Of a stretch of DNA of 64,000 bases, positions 1 through 11,301 are shown in pieces. The first letter of the stretch is position 1. Each line of letters begins with the position of its first letter. The notes under the pieces were generated by a model that saw nothing but the letters and a program-made list of their open reading frames with translations, had not been told where the DNA came from and searched no databases. The position numbers and the translations under genes were made by a program. This stretch comes from Anoplolepis gracilipes (taxonomy: Eukaryota > Arthropoda > Insecta > Hymenoptera > Formicidae). The stretch is from the NCBI RefSeq assembly GCF_047496725.1, contig NC_132980.1, forward strand, positions 11,548,572-11,612,571, in the 5' to 3' direction.

Positions 1-38
1 CTGTTTCAATCAAACTATTACATTTTATTTCTGCTTAG

Positions 39-314
39 GTTGCCCGACGTATACCACCTCGTGTAGACGATGTTGTCCGCAGTTTGTACCCACCATTGGA
101 TGCCAGGCTATTAGAAGCCAGAGTGGCAGCTCTGGTATTGGCTGTGACTCACTTAGCATTAGTAACCAAGCATGGCGTGCCAAAGAGTCAAGCCAGAAAA
201 TTGGCATTTATCGATCAGGCTTTGAATGACATGGACACGCATCTGTTGGTCTTGAGAAATGCGGCATTAGCTCAGGAAGTTGCCTGTTCCATCCCAGCCT
301 CTACACCAGTTTAA
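39..314 (+). CDS. TMEM98: TMEM98-like protein, last coding exon (5' part outside window)
   Basis: A polypyrimidine tract and AG at 37-38 act as the splice acceptor, and the frame runs 91 codons to TAA at 312-314. The peptide begins VARRIPPRVDDVVRSLYPPL and continues with LLEARVAALVLAVTHLALVT, then IDQALNDMDTHLLVLRNAAL. Its order (Pro-Arg-Val-Asp-Asp-Val-Val, Tyr-Pro-Pro-Leu-Asp, Leu-Leu-x-Ala-Arg, Ile-Asp-Gln-x-Leu, His-Leu-x-Val-Leu-Arg) matches the C-terminal cytoplasmic part of the TMEM98 family. TMEM98 is a small single-pass membrane protein reported in vertebrates as a regulator of MYRF processing; an insect role is not established. The N-terminal membrane anchor and earlier exons lie left of the window. 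An opposite-strand ORF over 25-207 is a shadow. Confidence 0.85.
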   Translation, partial: VARRIPPRVDDVVRSLYPPLDARLLEARVAALVLAVTHLALVTKHGVPKSQARKLAFIDQALNDMDTHLLVLRNAALAQEVACSIPASTPV

Positions 315-568
315 ATGGGCATTTCTCTCACAATAGAATAGAATCTCTCTTTTCGAGTATTTCCAGTTTTCTATTTTTTTTTTTTTTTTCTGATCTTAGA
401 TGTCTTTCCTTTTTGCGAAGAGGAGAAAATGCAATTATGCATACTCCCGCCGACCGGTGCGGAGTTATGTCGAACTCTCTGTCTATACGGACGGTATACC
501 AACTATCTTTTTATGGCTTTGGGTTCATTGTCGTCTGCGACAACAATGAAAGTTACACGTAATATAAT

Positions 569-574
569 AATAAA
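569..574 (+). terminator. Candidate polyadenylation signal for the TMEM98-like gene
   Basis: AATAAA lies 255 bases after the TAA stop. A second AATAAA sits at 1007-1012 and could serve a longer 3' UTR. Both are seen directly; which is used cannot be told from sequence. Confidence 0.45.
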
Positions 575-1112
575 ACTGCTAGATTCACAAATATAGTATA
601 TACATTAAAGGATTATATACATTATAGGAACGTGTTTCGGGCGACAAATACATATAGATCATTGCTGATCTCAAGGTACAAAACTCAAAATGAACAAAAG
701 TTCATATTTACTGGTGAAAATTCATCGGTGCTTTATATTGAAAGTATCACATAAAGAATATATTTTAATATCGTTTAAAACGCGATTCATTAAGAATCGA
801 TATTTTGCAATACATAGAAATATATTTGGAAACAGTGTGTCTTCCATATATTATATTATCATAGTTATTTATATACGTATACAGATAAAAATGTATTTTA
901 GGACTATATAATCACGACCATACCTGCATATATTTGTACATGTTACGATATTTTATATTCTTCAAAAGAATCAAATTATTTTATAGACTGATAAAAAATT
1001 TTTAAGAATAAAGAATTTATTCATAAAAGAGAGAAATCACTGGTTTTTTCGTCCTTTTTTTCCTACTTTCATATAGTATGATTCAAGATATAGTATGATT
1101 AATCAATCATAA

Positions 1113-1118
1113 TTTATT
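1113..1118 (-). terminator. Candidate polyadenylation signal for ABCF2
   Basis: TTTATT on the plus strand, i.e. AATAAA on the minus strand, about 280 bases after the ABCF2 stop at 1395-1397. Confidence 0.4.
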
Positions 1119-1394
1119 TAGATTTAATTTGCAATATACACGAGATTTTCGGGTTTCTAAATTTCTAGTGTGTCGCGGATAATGCACCACAACCGTTTGT
1201 GGGTTGTCAAATGGAGTATCCACAATTTCGACTTAATACTTTAATAAATTAACTAAGTAATTGGACCGATTATCATTGAAACACTGATATATATTCAATG
1301 ATAATTAGTGTATTACGACTCTTCGCAAAAAAATTTCTATAAATGGAGGCATAATGCATTAGAAAAAAAAGAGAGAAATACAGCAAATCTCTCA

Positions 1395-4300
1395 TTATTT
1401 ACCCCGATTTGCCAAGTCCTTTTGTCTCTTTTGGTTATCTGACAGGACTTTGTCTTTGAGATGTTCTTTGTAATCTAGAATGTTACCACTCCATTTTGTA
1501 ACTGTGCCATTTTCACACACCCAAATTTCTTCAGCAACCTACACATTGAACATAGAAGATATATATCAATATCAGATCGAAATAGAGCTATAGAAAAATA
1601 TACATACTTGATTAATCAATCTAAAGTCGTGCGAAACGAGGACCATGCCGCCATCAAAGTCGTTAATGGCATCGGCGAGGGCATCGATCGTTTCCATGTC
1701 CAAGTGATTAGTAGGCTCGTCGAGCAACAACAGATGAGGCACTTGCCAAGCCAACCAGGCGAATACGACTCGACAACGTTGACCGTCGGACAGTTGACGA
1801 ATGGGACAAATCTAAAAGAAATAAAATATAATGATATTTTCATTATAGAGCATTGATTCTCAAATAAATCACTTTGATAAATTTTTATATACCTGTTGAC
1901 GTCCGGTTAAACCATAACGACCAATAATCTTTCTCATCTCTTCGCGTTCTTTGACTTCGGGGAAAGCCTTCATCATGTAATCAAGAGGCGACATATCCAA
2001 ATCCAGCAGTTCGTGCAAGTGTTGGTGATATCTGCCGATACGGAGATGACTGTTTTTGCGTATCATTCCGCTTGTCGGAACCAACTGCAACGCGATATTA
2101 CTTTTGTCAAGAAAAAAAAGTATCGAGTGTGAGGTATTAATAAGTAGACTGTGTATTTATTAGTATACATACATCACCATACAACAGCTTCAGAAGCGTA
2201 CTTTTTCCAGCGCCATTTGGTCCAACCAATGCGAGTCTAGTATCTAAATCGATTCCAAATTCCAGATTCTTGTAAATCCAAGGCGCATCTTCCTTGTAAC
2301 GGAAACTAACATTCTGAACCATGATAACCGGTGGCGGAATCGTTCCGCACGAAGGAAAATAAAAGTTTAATACTTTGTCATTGATAACTTTCTCCGTCAG
2401 ACCTTGAGCCACCATTTTCGCTAGAGTTTTTTCTTTTGATTGAGCTTGTCGAGCTAATTTTGCAGAACCATGACCAAACCGTGCAATATAATTCTTCATA
2501 TGCGCGATCTGATCTTGTTCCCAGTTATATTGCTTTGCTTGATTTTCAAGTAATTCCATTCTAAAAGAAAACATTGATATAATTAAAGAATCGATGACAT
2601 TATAAGATATAGGAATATTTTTATCTCTTGTAACTTACCTTGTTTTAACAAATGCCTCATAATTACCAGTGTAATATTTTAATTGCTTTTTATTCACATG
2701 AATAATATTGGTGCAAATTCCATTGAGAAAATCTTGAGAATGAGAGATTATAACGAGAATTCGTTTATAGGTTTTAAGTTCTTCCTCCAGCCATACACAA
2801 GCATCCAAATCGAGATGATTTGTTGGCTCATCAAGTAGCAATAGATGCGGTTTTACATAAAGTGCTCTGTAAAAGAAATACCAAAAAAATGTGTTTTACA
2901 TTTAATAATATACTATATATATAAGTGATGTTTTTGTCACTCATGATCATATATATGTATACAAATGTATATAAAGTTTTCACATGCCTCGCAAGAGCTA
3001 TACGCATTCTCCAACCTCCTGAGAAATCTTTGGTAGGTGTTTTTTGCATTTTCGCAGTAAAACCCAAACCATGTAAAATATGGGCAGCACGAGCCTCCGC
3101 CGTGTCGGCAGCCATATCCTCTAATCTCTCATACACATCCATGAGTTGTTCCTATATTTTGTGGATAAAAAAAAAAAAAATTTTTTTTTAGATAAAAATT
3201 TTTCAATGGTAAATACGAATATAAATGATTTGTAACACACCTGAGCATCTTCTTCGTCACAATCTACTAACTCTTCAGCAAGTTTCTCTAATCGTACACG
3301 CTCCTCATCAACCTCCATCACACACTCCAAAGCTGTTTTATTGCTTGCAGGCATTTCTCTAGTCAAATGAAAAATATCTATTTGCTGAGGAATAGGAACT
3401 TCACGATTTCCTAATACTGCCAACAACGTAGACTTTCCAGAACCATTTAGACCTAATAAACCATAACGTCTGCCGCAATTCAATTCCAACATGGTATCTT
3501 GCAGCAGTTCACAGCCATGGAAAGTAATAGAAAAATTAGGTATCTTTATATCGCGGCTGCGCGGATGCGAAGCCAGCGATCCGGTACACGAACGTGCTTC
3601 TGCATTGAGTCTGGCATCTGCTTCCAATTTCAGACATAACGCCTCTGCAAACATGTATATGTCAATACAAATATTTGATGAAATAAGCATGGGTAGTTGC
3701 AAATAGCTCTGAAGATAACTTATATTTTAGATAATATATATTTTATAGAATCATATAGTTTTGTAAACAGAATGATTACAAATCTATATATATAGAATAA
3801 TACAATAAAGTATAAGAGAGAGAGAGAGAGAGAGAGAATAATAGTAAAGTATAATAGTAAATAATATATGTACCAATTATAAAGATTAATTATATTTTAG
3901 TAATAAATTATGTTAACACATATAACTTTTCAAAATACTTTTTAAAAACTTAATTATTTTACTTTATAGATTGTTTTAAATTTATTCATTTCATCATGTA
4001 TAGCAATATTTTGAATAACTTTTAGAATGTTTTCAAACTAAAAGTATTGAAATTATTCTTAATTATTATTCATACTAAAATAAAATCTAAATATAAATTT
4101 GGTAAATATTTAAAAAAGCAAGTGTGTGTATATATCTTTAAAGATATTGAGAAATTTTTACAAATAATATTTAAAAAAAATATATAATTTGTGTTTTAAT
4201 TTCTTAAACATTTCCCTTTAGACATTGTATTAATAACGTTAAAAAATGACTCGAAAATAACTAAAAAAAATGACAAGTGTAAATTTTTCTAAAGAAGAGA

Positions 4301-4502
4301 TAAAAGATAGTATAATCCTTCGCTTGCCTTCGGCGCTGATAGCCGTGCCGTTGGTTCCATTCTGCAACGTCGGACTCTGTTCCTTGCTATCGTCGGCCGA
4401 TTTCGTCTGATTATTGTTCTGTGGCGGTTTCTTTCCGGACTGTCTCGCCTTCGCAGCCTCCTTCTTTTTTTGCTGCTGCTTCTTTTTCGCGTCGGACGGC
4501 AT
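1395..4502 (-). CDS. ABCF2: ATP-binding cassette sub-family F member 2 (ABCF2), complete, 8 coding exons
   Basis: Soluble twin-ATPase ABC protein without membrane segments; the ABCF family acts with ribosomes/translation rather than in transport. Exons in transcription order: 4328-4502, 3241-3644, 2988-3151, 2639-2866, 2173-2560, 1893-2084, 1608-1811, 1395-1538; they sum to 1899 nt, 632 residues plus TAA, with every junction in phase (human ABCF2 is of similar length). Residues 1-58 are Lys/Gln-rich (MPSDAKKKQQQKKKEAAKAR). ATPase 1: Walker A GLNGSGKS 123-130, signature SGGWR 237-241, Walker B LLLLDE 256-261. ATPase 2: Walker A GPNGAGKS 437-444, signature LSDGQR 524-529, Walker B LLLLDE 544-549. 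Both sites look intact. The start is the first ATG and matches the family's MPSD opening. Introns 1 and 3 begin with GC. Single-exon ORFs seen here are fragments of this one gene. Confidence 0.95.
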
Positions 4503-4700
4503 TGCTTCTCTCTTTCACCTGCAATTTTACCCAGTCCTTAGACAGCTCACGAGCAAGAAAGAATTCGGCGAGGCGGCCTATTGACGGCCGCGGCGTTTTT
4601 ACCGCGTTACGTAAGATATAGGTTAGGCATATTTTTGGGCGAACATGTCAAAAGGAAACGCATTGCAGAGAATGCGAAAATGCTCGGCATTATGTCACAT
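4503..4700 (-). promoter_or_regulatory. Probable ABCF2 5' UTR and promoter region
   Basis: Immediately upstream of the ABCF2 ATG, with higher GC and CpG content than the surroundings (for example around 4565-4615). No TATA box is evident. The start site cannot be fixed from sequence, and a small 5' UTR intron cannot be excluded. Confidence 0.4.
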
Positions 4701-5013
4701 CACCGTAAACCGTAAACGGTCACGACACGGCGAGCAGCGAGATGTTGCAAGGGGGCTAAGAAAACTCACCTCCAGTAGACAAAAGAGACCAAGGGTCGTT
4801 CGCAAATCCGTCACGGACACCGGTGATAACGAGACAATTCGAAAATTGTCACACGTATAATTTATCTCGGCGATTTTGCTCGCGCGAAACACCCCTGATT
4901 ATTAACCAATTGTGCGCCAAAAATCGGACGTGTCGTGCGATAGCCGAATATACACGTGCATCGAATGATAGAGGCAAACCATCAAGTGACACGGTGCGTG
5001 CTGCATCAATGCA

Positions 5014-5076
5014 CAGATGGCGCTGCATGTATCATCGTGGAGGACCGAGTGATGTCTGGGTGACACAGATGGCGCC
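5014..5076 (+). promoter_or_regulatory. Tandem CTCF-like motif pair with adjacent E-box
   Basis: CAGATGGCGCT at 5014-5024 and CAGATGGCGCC at 5066-5076, same strand, start-to-start 52 bases (about five helical turns). CACGTG follows directly at 5076-5081. The core resembles the AGRKGGCGC consensus of the insect insulator protein CTCF. The pair lies about 0.5 kb upstream of ABCF2, between it and the next gene. Binding is inferred. Confidence 0.4.
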
Positions 5077-5084
5077 ACGTGTAC

Positions 5085-7495
5085 CGTTTGACACAAGTGT
5101 CACACTGCACGATTATCGTACTAAAGTCAAAAAAATAAAACCAAGATGAATATATATAGATAATAGGAAAAAATATATATGAAAAAAAGAAACAATTAAG
5201 ACGTTGCATATGTATACATCTACGTAAGAAATATTGGAATGACTGCAAATTATTAAATTAAATATTCAATTAAATTTTTTTCATATATGTATAATGTAAA
5301 TCTTTTGCCTCTAATATATATATATATATATATATATTATTAAATTTTTTGAATTCTTTAAGAAACGTACTAGATAATAACATTGCTTTCCTTATATCCT
5401 ACTTTTTATTTCTAAAGTGTTGTAATTCATTGTAAATCAACTATTAGATAAAAATATCTAGTATGATTATTATTTATTAATAAATTAAAAATTAAGTGTC
5501 ATTATTTTATTATTATTCATCTTACTGATCATATTAAAGACTGTAAGTTTATTCTAGAACACTAAGTTTTAATTACATACCACACGTAGCGTGATGCGTT
5601 TTGCATTTCTTCTTTAATTTATCGAGTGGTTCTGAATTTTCTCGATTTGAAGCTGTGAAGCCGGTCAAGGTGTGTTAGGTTCTTTCTGATGAATGAACGA
5701 ATGGATAAACGGTAGGGGGTGGTAAAAGAAGACACAGACTTGCGCCCCCGCAGCAGGTCCGAAGTCCGTGTGGTCGCTGGTGGTGGAAGGGCCGCAGGTG
5801 GGGATGGTTCGGGCTTAATTGCCCTGCATCACAGAACGTAGTATTCCCGTAGTACGTGCTGATGGGAAGAGAGGAGGAGGAGGGGGCAGGGGGAACGGGG
5901 GTAAGCGAACGTATCGGCGTTTGTAAGCCGCACGTCCAGATCGACGTATGCGTACGTGGCCGACCAGTGACGTATCCGTTCCACTGCGCGACGCGGGCAG
6001 ATCTTGGATTGATGGTGGATTGAAATTCGCGACATAATCATAATCTGACTGGTTGAATAAAAATGCTTAAGAAAAAAATTGCAAACATGGAGAATCATGT
6101 ACATCATTACGCGTCATCGTGTTGTTGTAATCGGTAACGTTATCCATATGATTGAATAAAAAAAAAAAAAATAAATAAATAAACTGAATACATGTAATCT
6201 CAATTAGGATTTTTCATCCCCTTTCAAATATGAAAATTACAATCTCTTAGCCTTGTTCGATAGGTATAATCGTGGATACTACTATACTGCGCCTGTGCCA
6301 TGCATTTCGTGCGTAGATGAGTAGGTGTATGTGACATCCATGTGCACGCGGTAACGCTCGCGTGTCAACTATCGCAACCTTTAGTGTACATCGGGGGGTT
6401 AGAAGTGGACGAGGTCGCGAGTAGAAGAAAGGGGTTGATGAAAAAGGTGTGAATGCTGCCCGTTGTTCATTCAAATGTCGCAGCACCGTACACTAGAGTT
6501 GAGTTAAGCTTTTTGTGGCATCTGTGTTAATGGTGAATAATCGTCTGTTTGAAATTTTAAAACAATTATTTTAAATTTTGTCATTAAAAAAATCAAAGCC
6601 ACGAATAGAATTGAAATTACTTTGTATAACAATGTTTAACGAAAAAACATTTATTTGCATAATTGTCATACTCAAATAGTTATTTCACATTAAACGATAA
6701 ATATAGAGTAATAAAATTTATCTAATAAAAATCGCTACATATTAAATTATTCGCCATTGACACATAGATCAAAATTCACAATATTATAAAATTCTCTTTC
6801 TTTATAACGTCTCCTATTTTTGTCGTTTACACAACACGATTGATGTGTTGCAAAAGTTCAACGGTTTAATCCATTGTCGATTGTACTCGAAAATTTAATC
6901 CGCCGGTCGCTACGTTCTGAAATTTATGAGCTGACAATCAGACTTGTACTTCCTCGACCAAGAATCAATGTGACGTCTTCTATGCCGAGTGTTTTTGACA
7001 CGAGGTGATCGCCCCAATCGATCCCATACTGGAACAGCCAAACCGGAAGTAGAACATTTAGGATTGCTGTGTGTGTAATAACAAAGAAAGAAATTGAGCT
7101 ACTAATTTAAATCTACATTTCTCGAGTTCACAATCACTTTTAAGAGAAATTTCTTATTAACTCCTTACATGTAAAATGTAAAAAAATCTATTACTTAATT
7201 AAAGAGATGGATTACTTATTTCTTTCACTAAAAATTGCTTTTAATTATAAAAAATTTCCAATTTTAGAATTGAAGTAACTATCTGTTTGCTCATTTAAAA
7301 AATCATTGTTTGAACTCGAAGTTGAGATATCTTTATAATAATAAAAAATTGATCAATTCTTTCATTATTTTTAATGATTTGGCAGATGTAATGAGTGGTA
7401 AAATTACAAACAAATTCATCAAATCGTGGATTCAAAATCAATAAACTTGATAATCTCACAAATATAATCCGGTCATTCACTCAATGACAGTGTTG

Positions 7496-7547
<52 letters not shown>

Positions 7548-8990
7548 TATGTGATGATACATTAAAGTGTCATTGAAATCAATTTATGATATCAGTGCAA
7601 AACAAGAACAAATATTTAAATGTTCCAAGTGATTAATTATAACAGTTACGGAATATATCTTTTATTATAATAATCTTTTCCGTATTAATCGCAAGACGAG
7701 AAAGTATAATCATACGTATAATTCGTCAGAAGTGTTTTACGTACAATCTGCATTAGCTATATTAGCATATCTATCCGGGCGTCGTAACAGGCTACAAATA
7801 CTCAAATTTCTTAATATTTTGCAATGAAACTGATACTAAATGTACCTGAAACATAAGTACCTAAAAGTCATCGAACTTTAAGCTCCTCACATTTCTATGA
7901 CGAAACCAAATCTCATGTAATTACCTTTTAAATTTCTGTAAAATTTATAATTATATATTAATATCTCAAGGAAATATATAATACACATAAAATTTCTATA
8001 AAATTTATAATTATATATACTCTTATATTAATTATATATATATATATATATAATAGTTTTGTAATTTATTAAATATATTACAGGGAGATCAGAATGATAA
8101 AACATATATTTCACTCATCTAAATAAAATGTAAATAAAACTCAAATATCTTTATAAATATTTTTTAATATAGAATATATAAAGAAAAAGAAGGACAAAGA
8201 AAGTACAATATTTTAATCTGACATACTAATGTAAATTACGTTTTGTTCACTTCGACTTCGAATCGCTATTGCTTCTTGTGACAAATAATTCTTAATGAAA
8301 ATGTACTCCTTTATGTTACAACTTCTTGTGAAAGTTTGAATTTTAAGCGCTAGTCGAAAAGAGACGTCAGTTTCGATGAAAACTTTGAAGACCGTGCGCC
8401 GTCAGGTTTGTTCAGCAGCCTTTAAAGTTTCTTTAAGCATTTACTCTAGTAGTGGGCGACCTCCTAAGATGTTCCTGTGATCAGTATGCAATAATCGACG
8501 TCGCACCATAACGCCCAGAAGAGAATGACGAAAATTTTAAGTCGCTCTGCGTGAAAGTAATACGATTTCATCGCTTTACTCTATATCATTCCCTCCCCTC
8601 TTTTTGTTATGTAACGTAGAGGAAATGTAAAATATACGTAAAGACAGGGAATTTTATCAGATTTGCATCGGAATACAATTTTGTTCAAGTTGTAAAAACT
8701 CCAATTTTTTTAGCTACCATTCGTCTTATATTACAATTTTATATAACATTAAAAAAAAAAAAAATTTTTTTTTTTTTGCGTATAAAGAATAGAATCTTTC
8801 TCATTATAGCAAACATTATAGCAAATAAATCGCGGGGGTATAATTTTACAAGATTTATACTTTTTATCCGGACATGGAAGATTCGCAGGAAAAAAAGTCT
8901 GCGATGAAATTCGAAACTGAGGGGCTAACTGCGAGATCGATAGTTTTCGACACAATTCGCGATCAAAATTCGGTTGGCAAAGATAAAAAC
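5085..8990. other. Intergenic region between ABCF2 and the RhoGAP100F promoter
   Basis: No supportable coding region. GC-richer patches occur at about 5700-6000 and 6290-6490; the rest is AT-rich. Simple repeats include (TA)n at 5313-5338 and a compound (CT)n(TA)n at about 7497-7541. A near-identical 29-base sequence recurs at exact 60-base offset (7930-7958 and 7990-8018), a small tandem duplication. Confidence 0.4.
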
Positions 8991-9240
8991 CGGCTGGAGG
9001 CTTCGCACCAATACTATATGTCATCGGTGGTGGTGGTGGTGGTGGTGGTGGTGGCCGTTGTCGTCGTCGTCGTCGCCGTCAGCCCTGCTCCTCGCACCCT
9101 CGTCGTCTTTATCGCTCGCTTGCGCGCTTGCGTGCGTGTCGCAGCCCTCGACATGTCCGCACGACGGCGGCCGAGCGTATAGTCGTGGTTATACGGCGGG
9201 GCGCGTTGCACTCCGCGAGAGGGTAGTCCTCAGTTTTCTC
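8990..9240 (+). promoter_or_regulatory. Candidate RhoGAP100F distal promoter
   Basis: Composition changes from AT-rich to GC/CpG-rich at about 9.0 kb, marked by a (GGT)n block then a (GTC)n block (about 9026-9077). An initiator-like TCAGTT sits at 9230-9235, followed by a purine-rich tract with a good splice donor about 900 bases on. There is no TATA box, as expected for a CpG-rich insect promoter. The start position is a guess. Confidence 0.35.
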
Positions 9241-9715
9241 ACGTAAGGACAGCTCGCAATTCCCGCGCGAAATATATTTACGCGTGTACCCCTCACGCTC
9301 TCTTCCTCTCTCTCTCTCTCTCTCTCACTCTCTTTCTCTTCGTTCGCGTCGTCGCCGTGCGTGCGTACGTGCGAGTTCGTAATCGTAGTTCTCGTGTCGT
9401 CGCCGTCATCATCGTCGTCGACAAGGTGCTCCTTCGTTCGCCGACCCTTCGCGAGGAGGAACAACCCTGTTTGAAGCGAGGAAAGAGAGAGAAAGACAAG
9501 GACGGAGATACAGTGCACCGTCCGAGTATATTATACCAAGGTAGCGGGGAAGGAGAAGCGCTCTCTTCAGCAACGTACGGCAGAGTAGCGTACTATACTC
9601 CGAAGGGTGCGCTCGCTCGTGCGCGAGGGAGAGAGGAAGCGAAGCATCGCGGGGGCGGAGTGCGGACGAGGGGTTCGGCCGGCGAGGGTGGGTGACAGAG
9701 AGAAAGAGCGGAAAG

Positions 9716-9750
<35 letters not shown>

Positions 9751-10132
9751 AGTGAACGCGCGGGTGAGAGAGGGTGAATGAGCGTAAAGGGTGGTTAGTG
9801 TGGGAGCGAAAGAGAGAGAAGGAGAGTAAGCGAGGGTGAGACAGAGACAGAGAGAGAGAGAGAGAGAGAAAAAGGCTCGAGGCAGGCGCGCGTATTGATT
9901 CCCGCGTGGCGTTATACGGTGAGGTGAGAAAGCTGCAACCGGAAGATTCCTCCTGCCTCCTTTCGCCACCGGGGGAGAAGGAGCGAGGAGAAAAATAGAG
10001 TCGGAGAAGAGAGAGAGCCAAGTGTGAAGGAGAGGAGGATCGCTCTCTTTCTCTCTCTCCCTCTCTCTCTCTTTCTCTCTCTCTCTCTTTCTCTCTCGCG
10101 CGCGTCCTGTCTCGTGCTCCCGTTCTCGTCAG
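9232..10132 (+). other. RhoGAP100F: Candidate 5' UTR exon 1 of RhoGAP100F (start approximate)
   Basis: A roughly 0.9-kb GC- and GA-rich stretch with no coding signature, ending at a consensus donor (CAG, then GTACG at 10133). It contains (CT)n near 9304-9330, (GA)n near 9716-9745 and 9850-9868, and mixed CT/CTTT repeats at 10040-10100. Several long ORFs on both strands here are Ser/Leu/Arg low-complexity and follow from the repeats, so I do not call them. Further GTGAG donors at about 10741-10752 may give a longer exon form. Linkage to exon 2 is inferred from position and splice signals. Confidence 0.35.
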
Positions 10133-10236
10133 GTACGATTTACGCGTCCGTGAGATGTTGTAACATCTCGATCCGTTATGTCTGTTACCGTTGAAACCGC
10201 GTCGGAACGTTGCTTTATCTCAAGAACGGACAATCC

Positions 10237-10720
10237 AGTCGTCGACCTCGTCGGCCTCGTCGGCCTCGTCGACGTCGTCGACGTCGTTCATCTCGTCTCG
10301 AGGGTGAGGCAAAGTTTGCGAGACCAAGTGAAACGGGCGAAAGGGAGACGGAGCGAAGCGGGAGAGAGTGGCCGAGAGAGAGAAGGTACTCTCGAAAAAA
10401 GGGTATATCGATCGGGTTGGTCCGGGACCATCGGCTGGCACGCCACCACACGATTTTCGTGGTGGCTCCTCTACTCTCTCTCTCTCTTTCTCTCTTCTTG
10501 CCCGATATATACTACCGGCATCGTATGCACATCGTTTTTCCCACGCGCCACCGGCTCGCTTGCTTTTCCAACCTCCGCCGTGACCTCGACGACCTCGACG
10601 ACCTCGACGACCTCGACGAGACCTCGAGTCTAGGGTTTCTACGGACTCGCGTACAGGTGTCGCTCGAAAACTCCTTTTGCGTGGACGTGGACGTGGACGT
10701 GGACGTGGACGTGGACGTGT
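10237..10720 (+). repeat. Cluster of codon-length tandem repeats
   Basis: Three GC-rich minisatellite blocks with periods that are multiples of three: GTCGGCCTC/GTCGACGTC at about 10237-10290, GACCTCGAC at about 10580-10620, and GTGGAC repeated about six times at about 10681-10718. They create artefactual ORFs such as Val-Asp or Arg-Arg-Pro repeats on both strands. They lie in or next to the first intron of RhoGAP100F. Confidence 0.7.
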
Positions 10721-11269
10721 GCTTGTTCCTCGCGGGACGCGGTGAGCGGTGAGTTCCCGTCGCTCTCGATTTTCCCCTTGGACGTACATCTCCGGCCCGA
10801 TATACCGGCCTCTTTCGGTTTTCTCGCTCATGCGCCCTACCGTGCGGTCTTGTCAGTGTCGTCGACGATGCCTCTTTTCGTAAGATTCCCTTTTAAACGT
10901 TAGGTTGTTTCGAGTGTACTTTTACCTTGCCTCGACCAGAAATTCCATCTTCGTCTACTCGACAAATATTACATTCCGCGCGTTCGGAACACGTCTATCG
11001 GTTCTATGGTGCTCCGAAAAACGGATCCGGTTAGGTGTCTTCGGCTTTTGCCCCGAGACGCATTAAGGAATCTCTTTTCGCGATATTAGCCCTTCGTCCA
11101 CAATCCTCTCTGTGTGATAACGATATTGGAAGTGATGTTTCTCACGAGGAAAGACGGGTTAGTTATCGACAGATTCATCGAGAAGAGATTACGCCATCGC
11201 TTTAGATAAGTCTGCGTTTTTGAGAAAAATCAAAGTGCTTCGGTTATTTTTATGGATTTTATTATTGCC

Positions 11270-11301
<32 letters not shown>

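Larger units (their letters stand above)
315..1394. other. Shared 3' region between the convergent TMEM98-like and ABCF2 genes
   Basis: AT-rich, no supported ORF. It carries the TMEM98-side AATAAA motifs and, read on the minus strand, AATAAA at 1113-1118 for ABCF2. If the distal TMEM98 signal at 1007 is used, the two 3' ends come within about 100 bases of each other. Confidence 0.5.

Noticed and set aside
1415..1450. Sequence similar to the miR-9 seed region (TTTTGGTTATCTG)
   Set aside because: It lies in the ABCF2 last coding exon on the opposite strand and has no hairpin partner.
8874..9182. ORFs with Val, Trp or Thr homopolymers
   Set aside because: Reading frames of the GGT/GTC repeat block upstream of the leader.
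9293..10021. ORFs in several frames, up to 186 codons, rich in Ser/Leu or Arg/Glu
   Set aside because: Produced by GA/CT repeats in the leader; both strands are open at once and no domain is present.
10178..10831. ORFs of 151-203 codons with Val-Asp, Arg-Arg-Pro or Arg-Pro-Arg-Pro repeats
   Set aside because: Direct translation of codon-length minisatellites, open on both strands.
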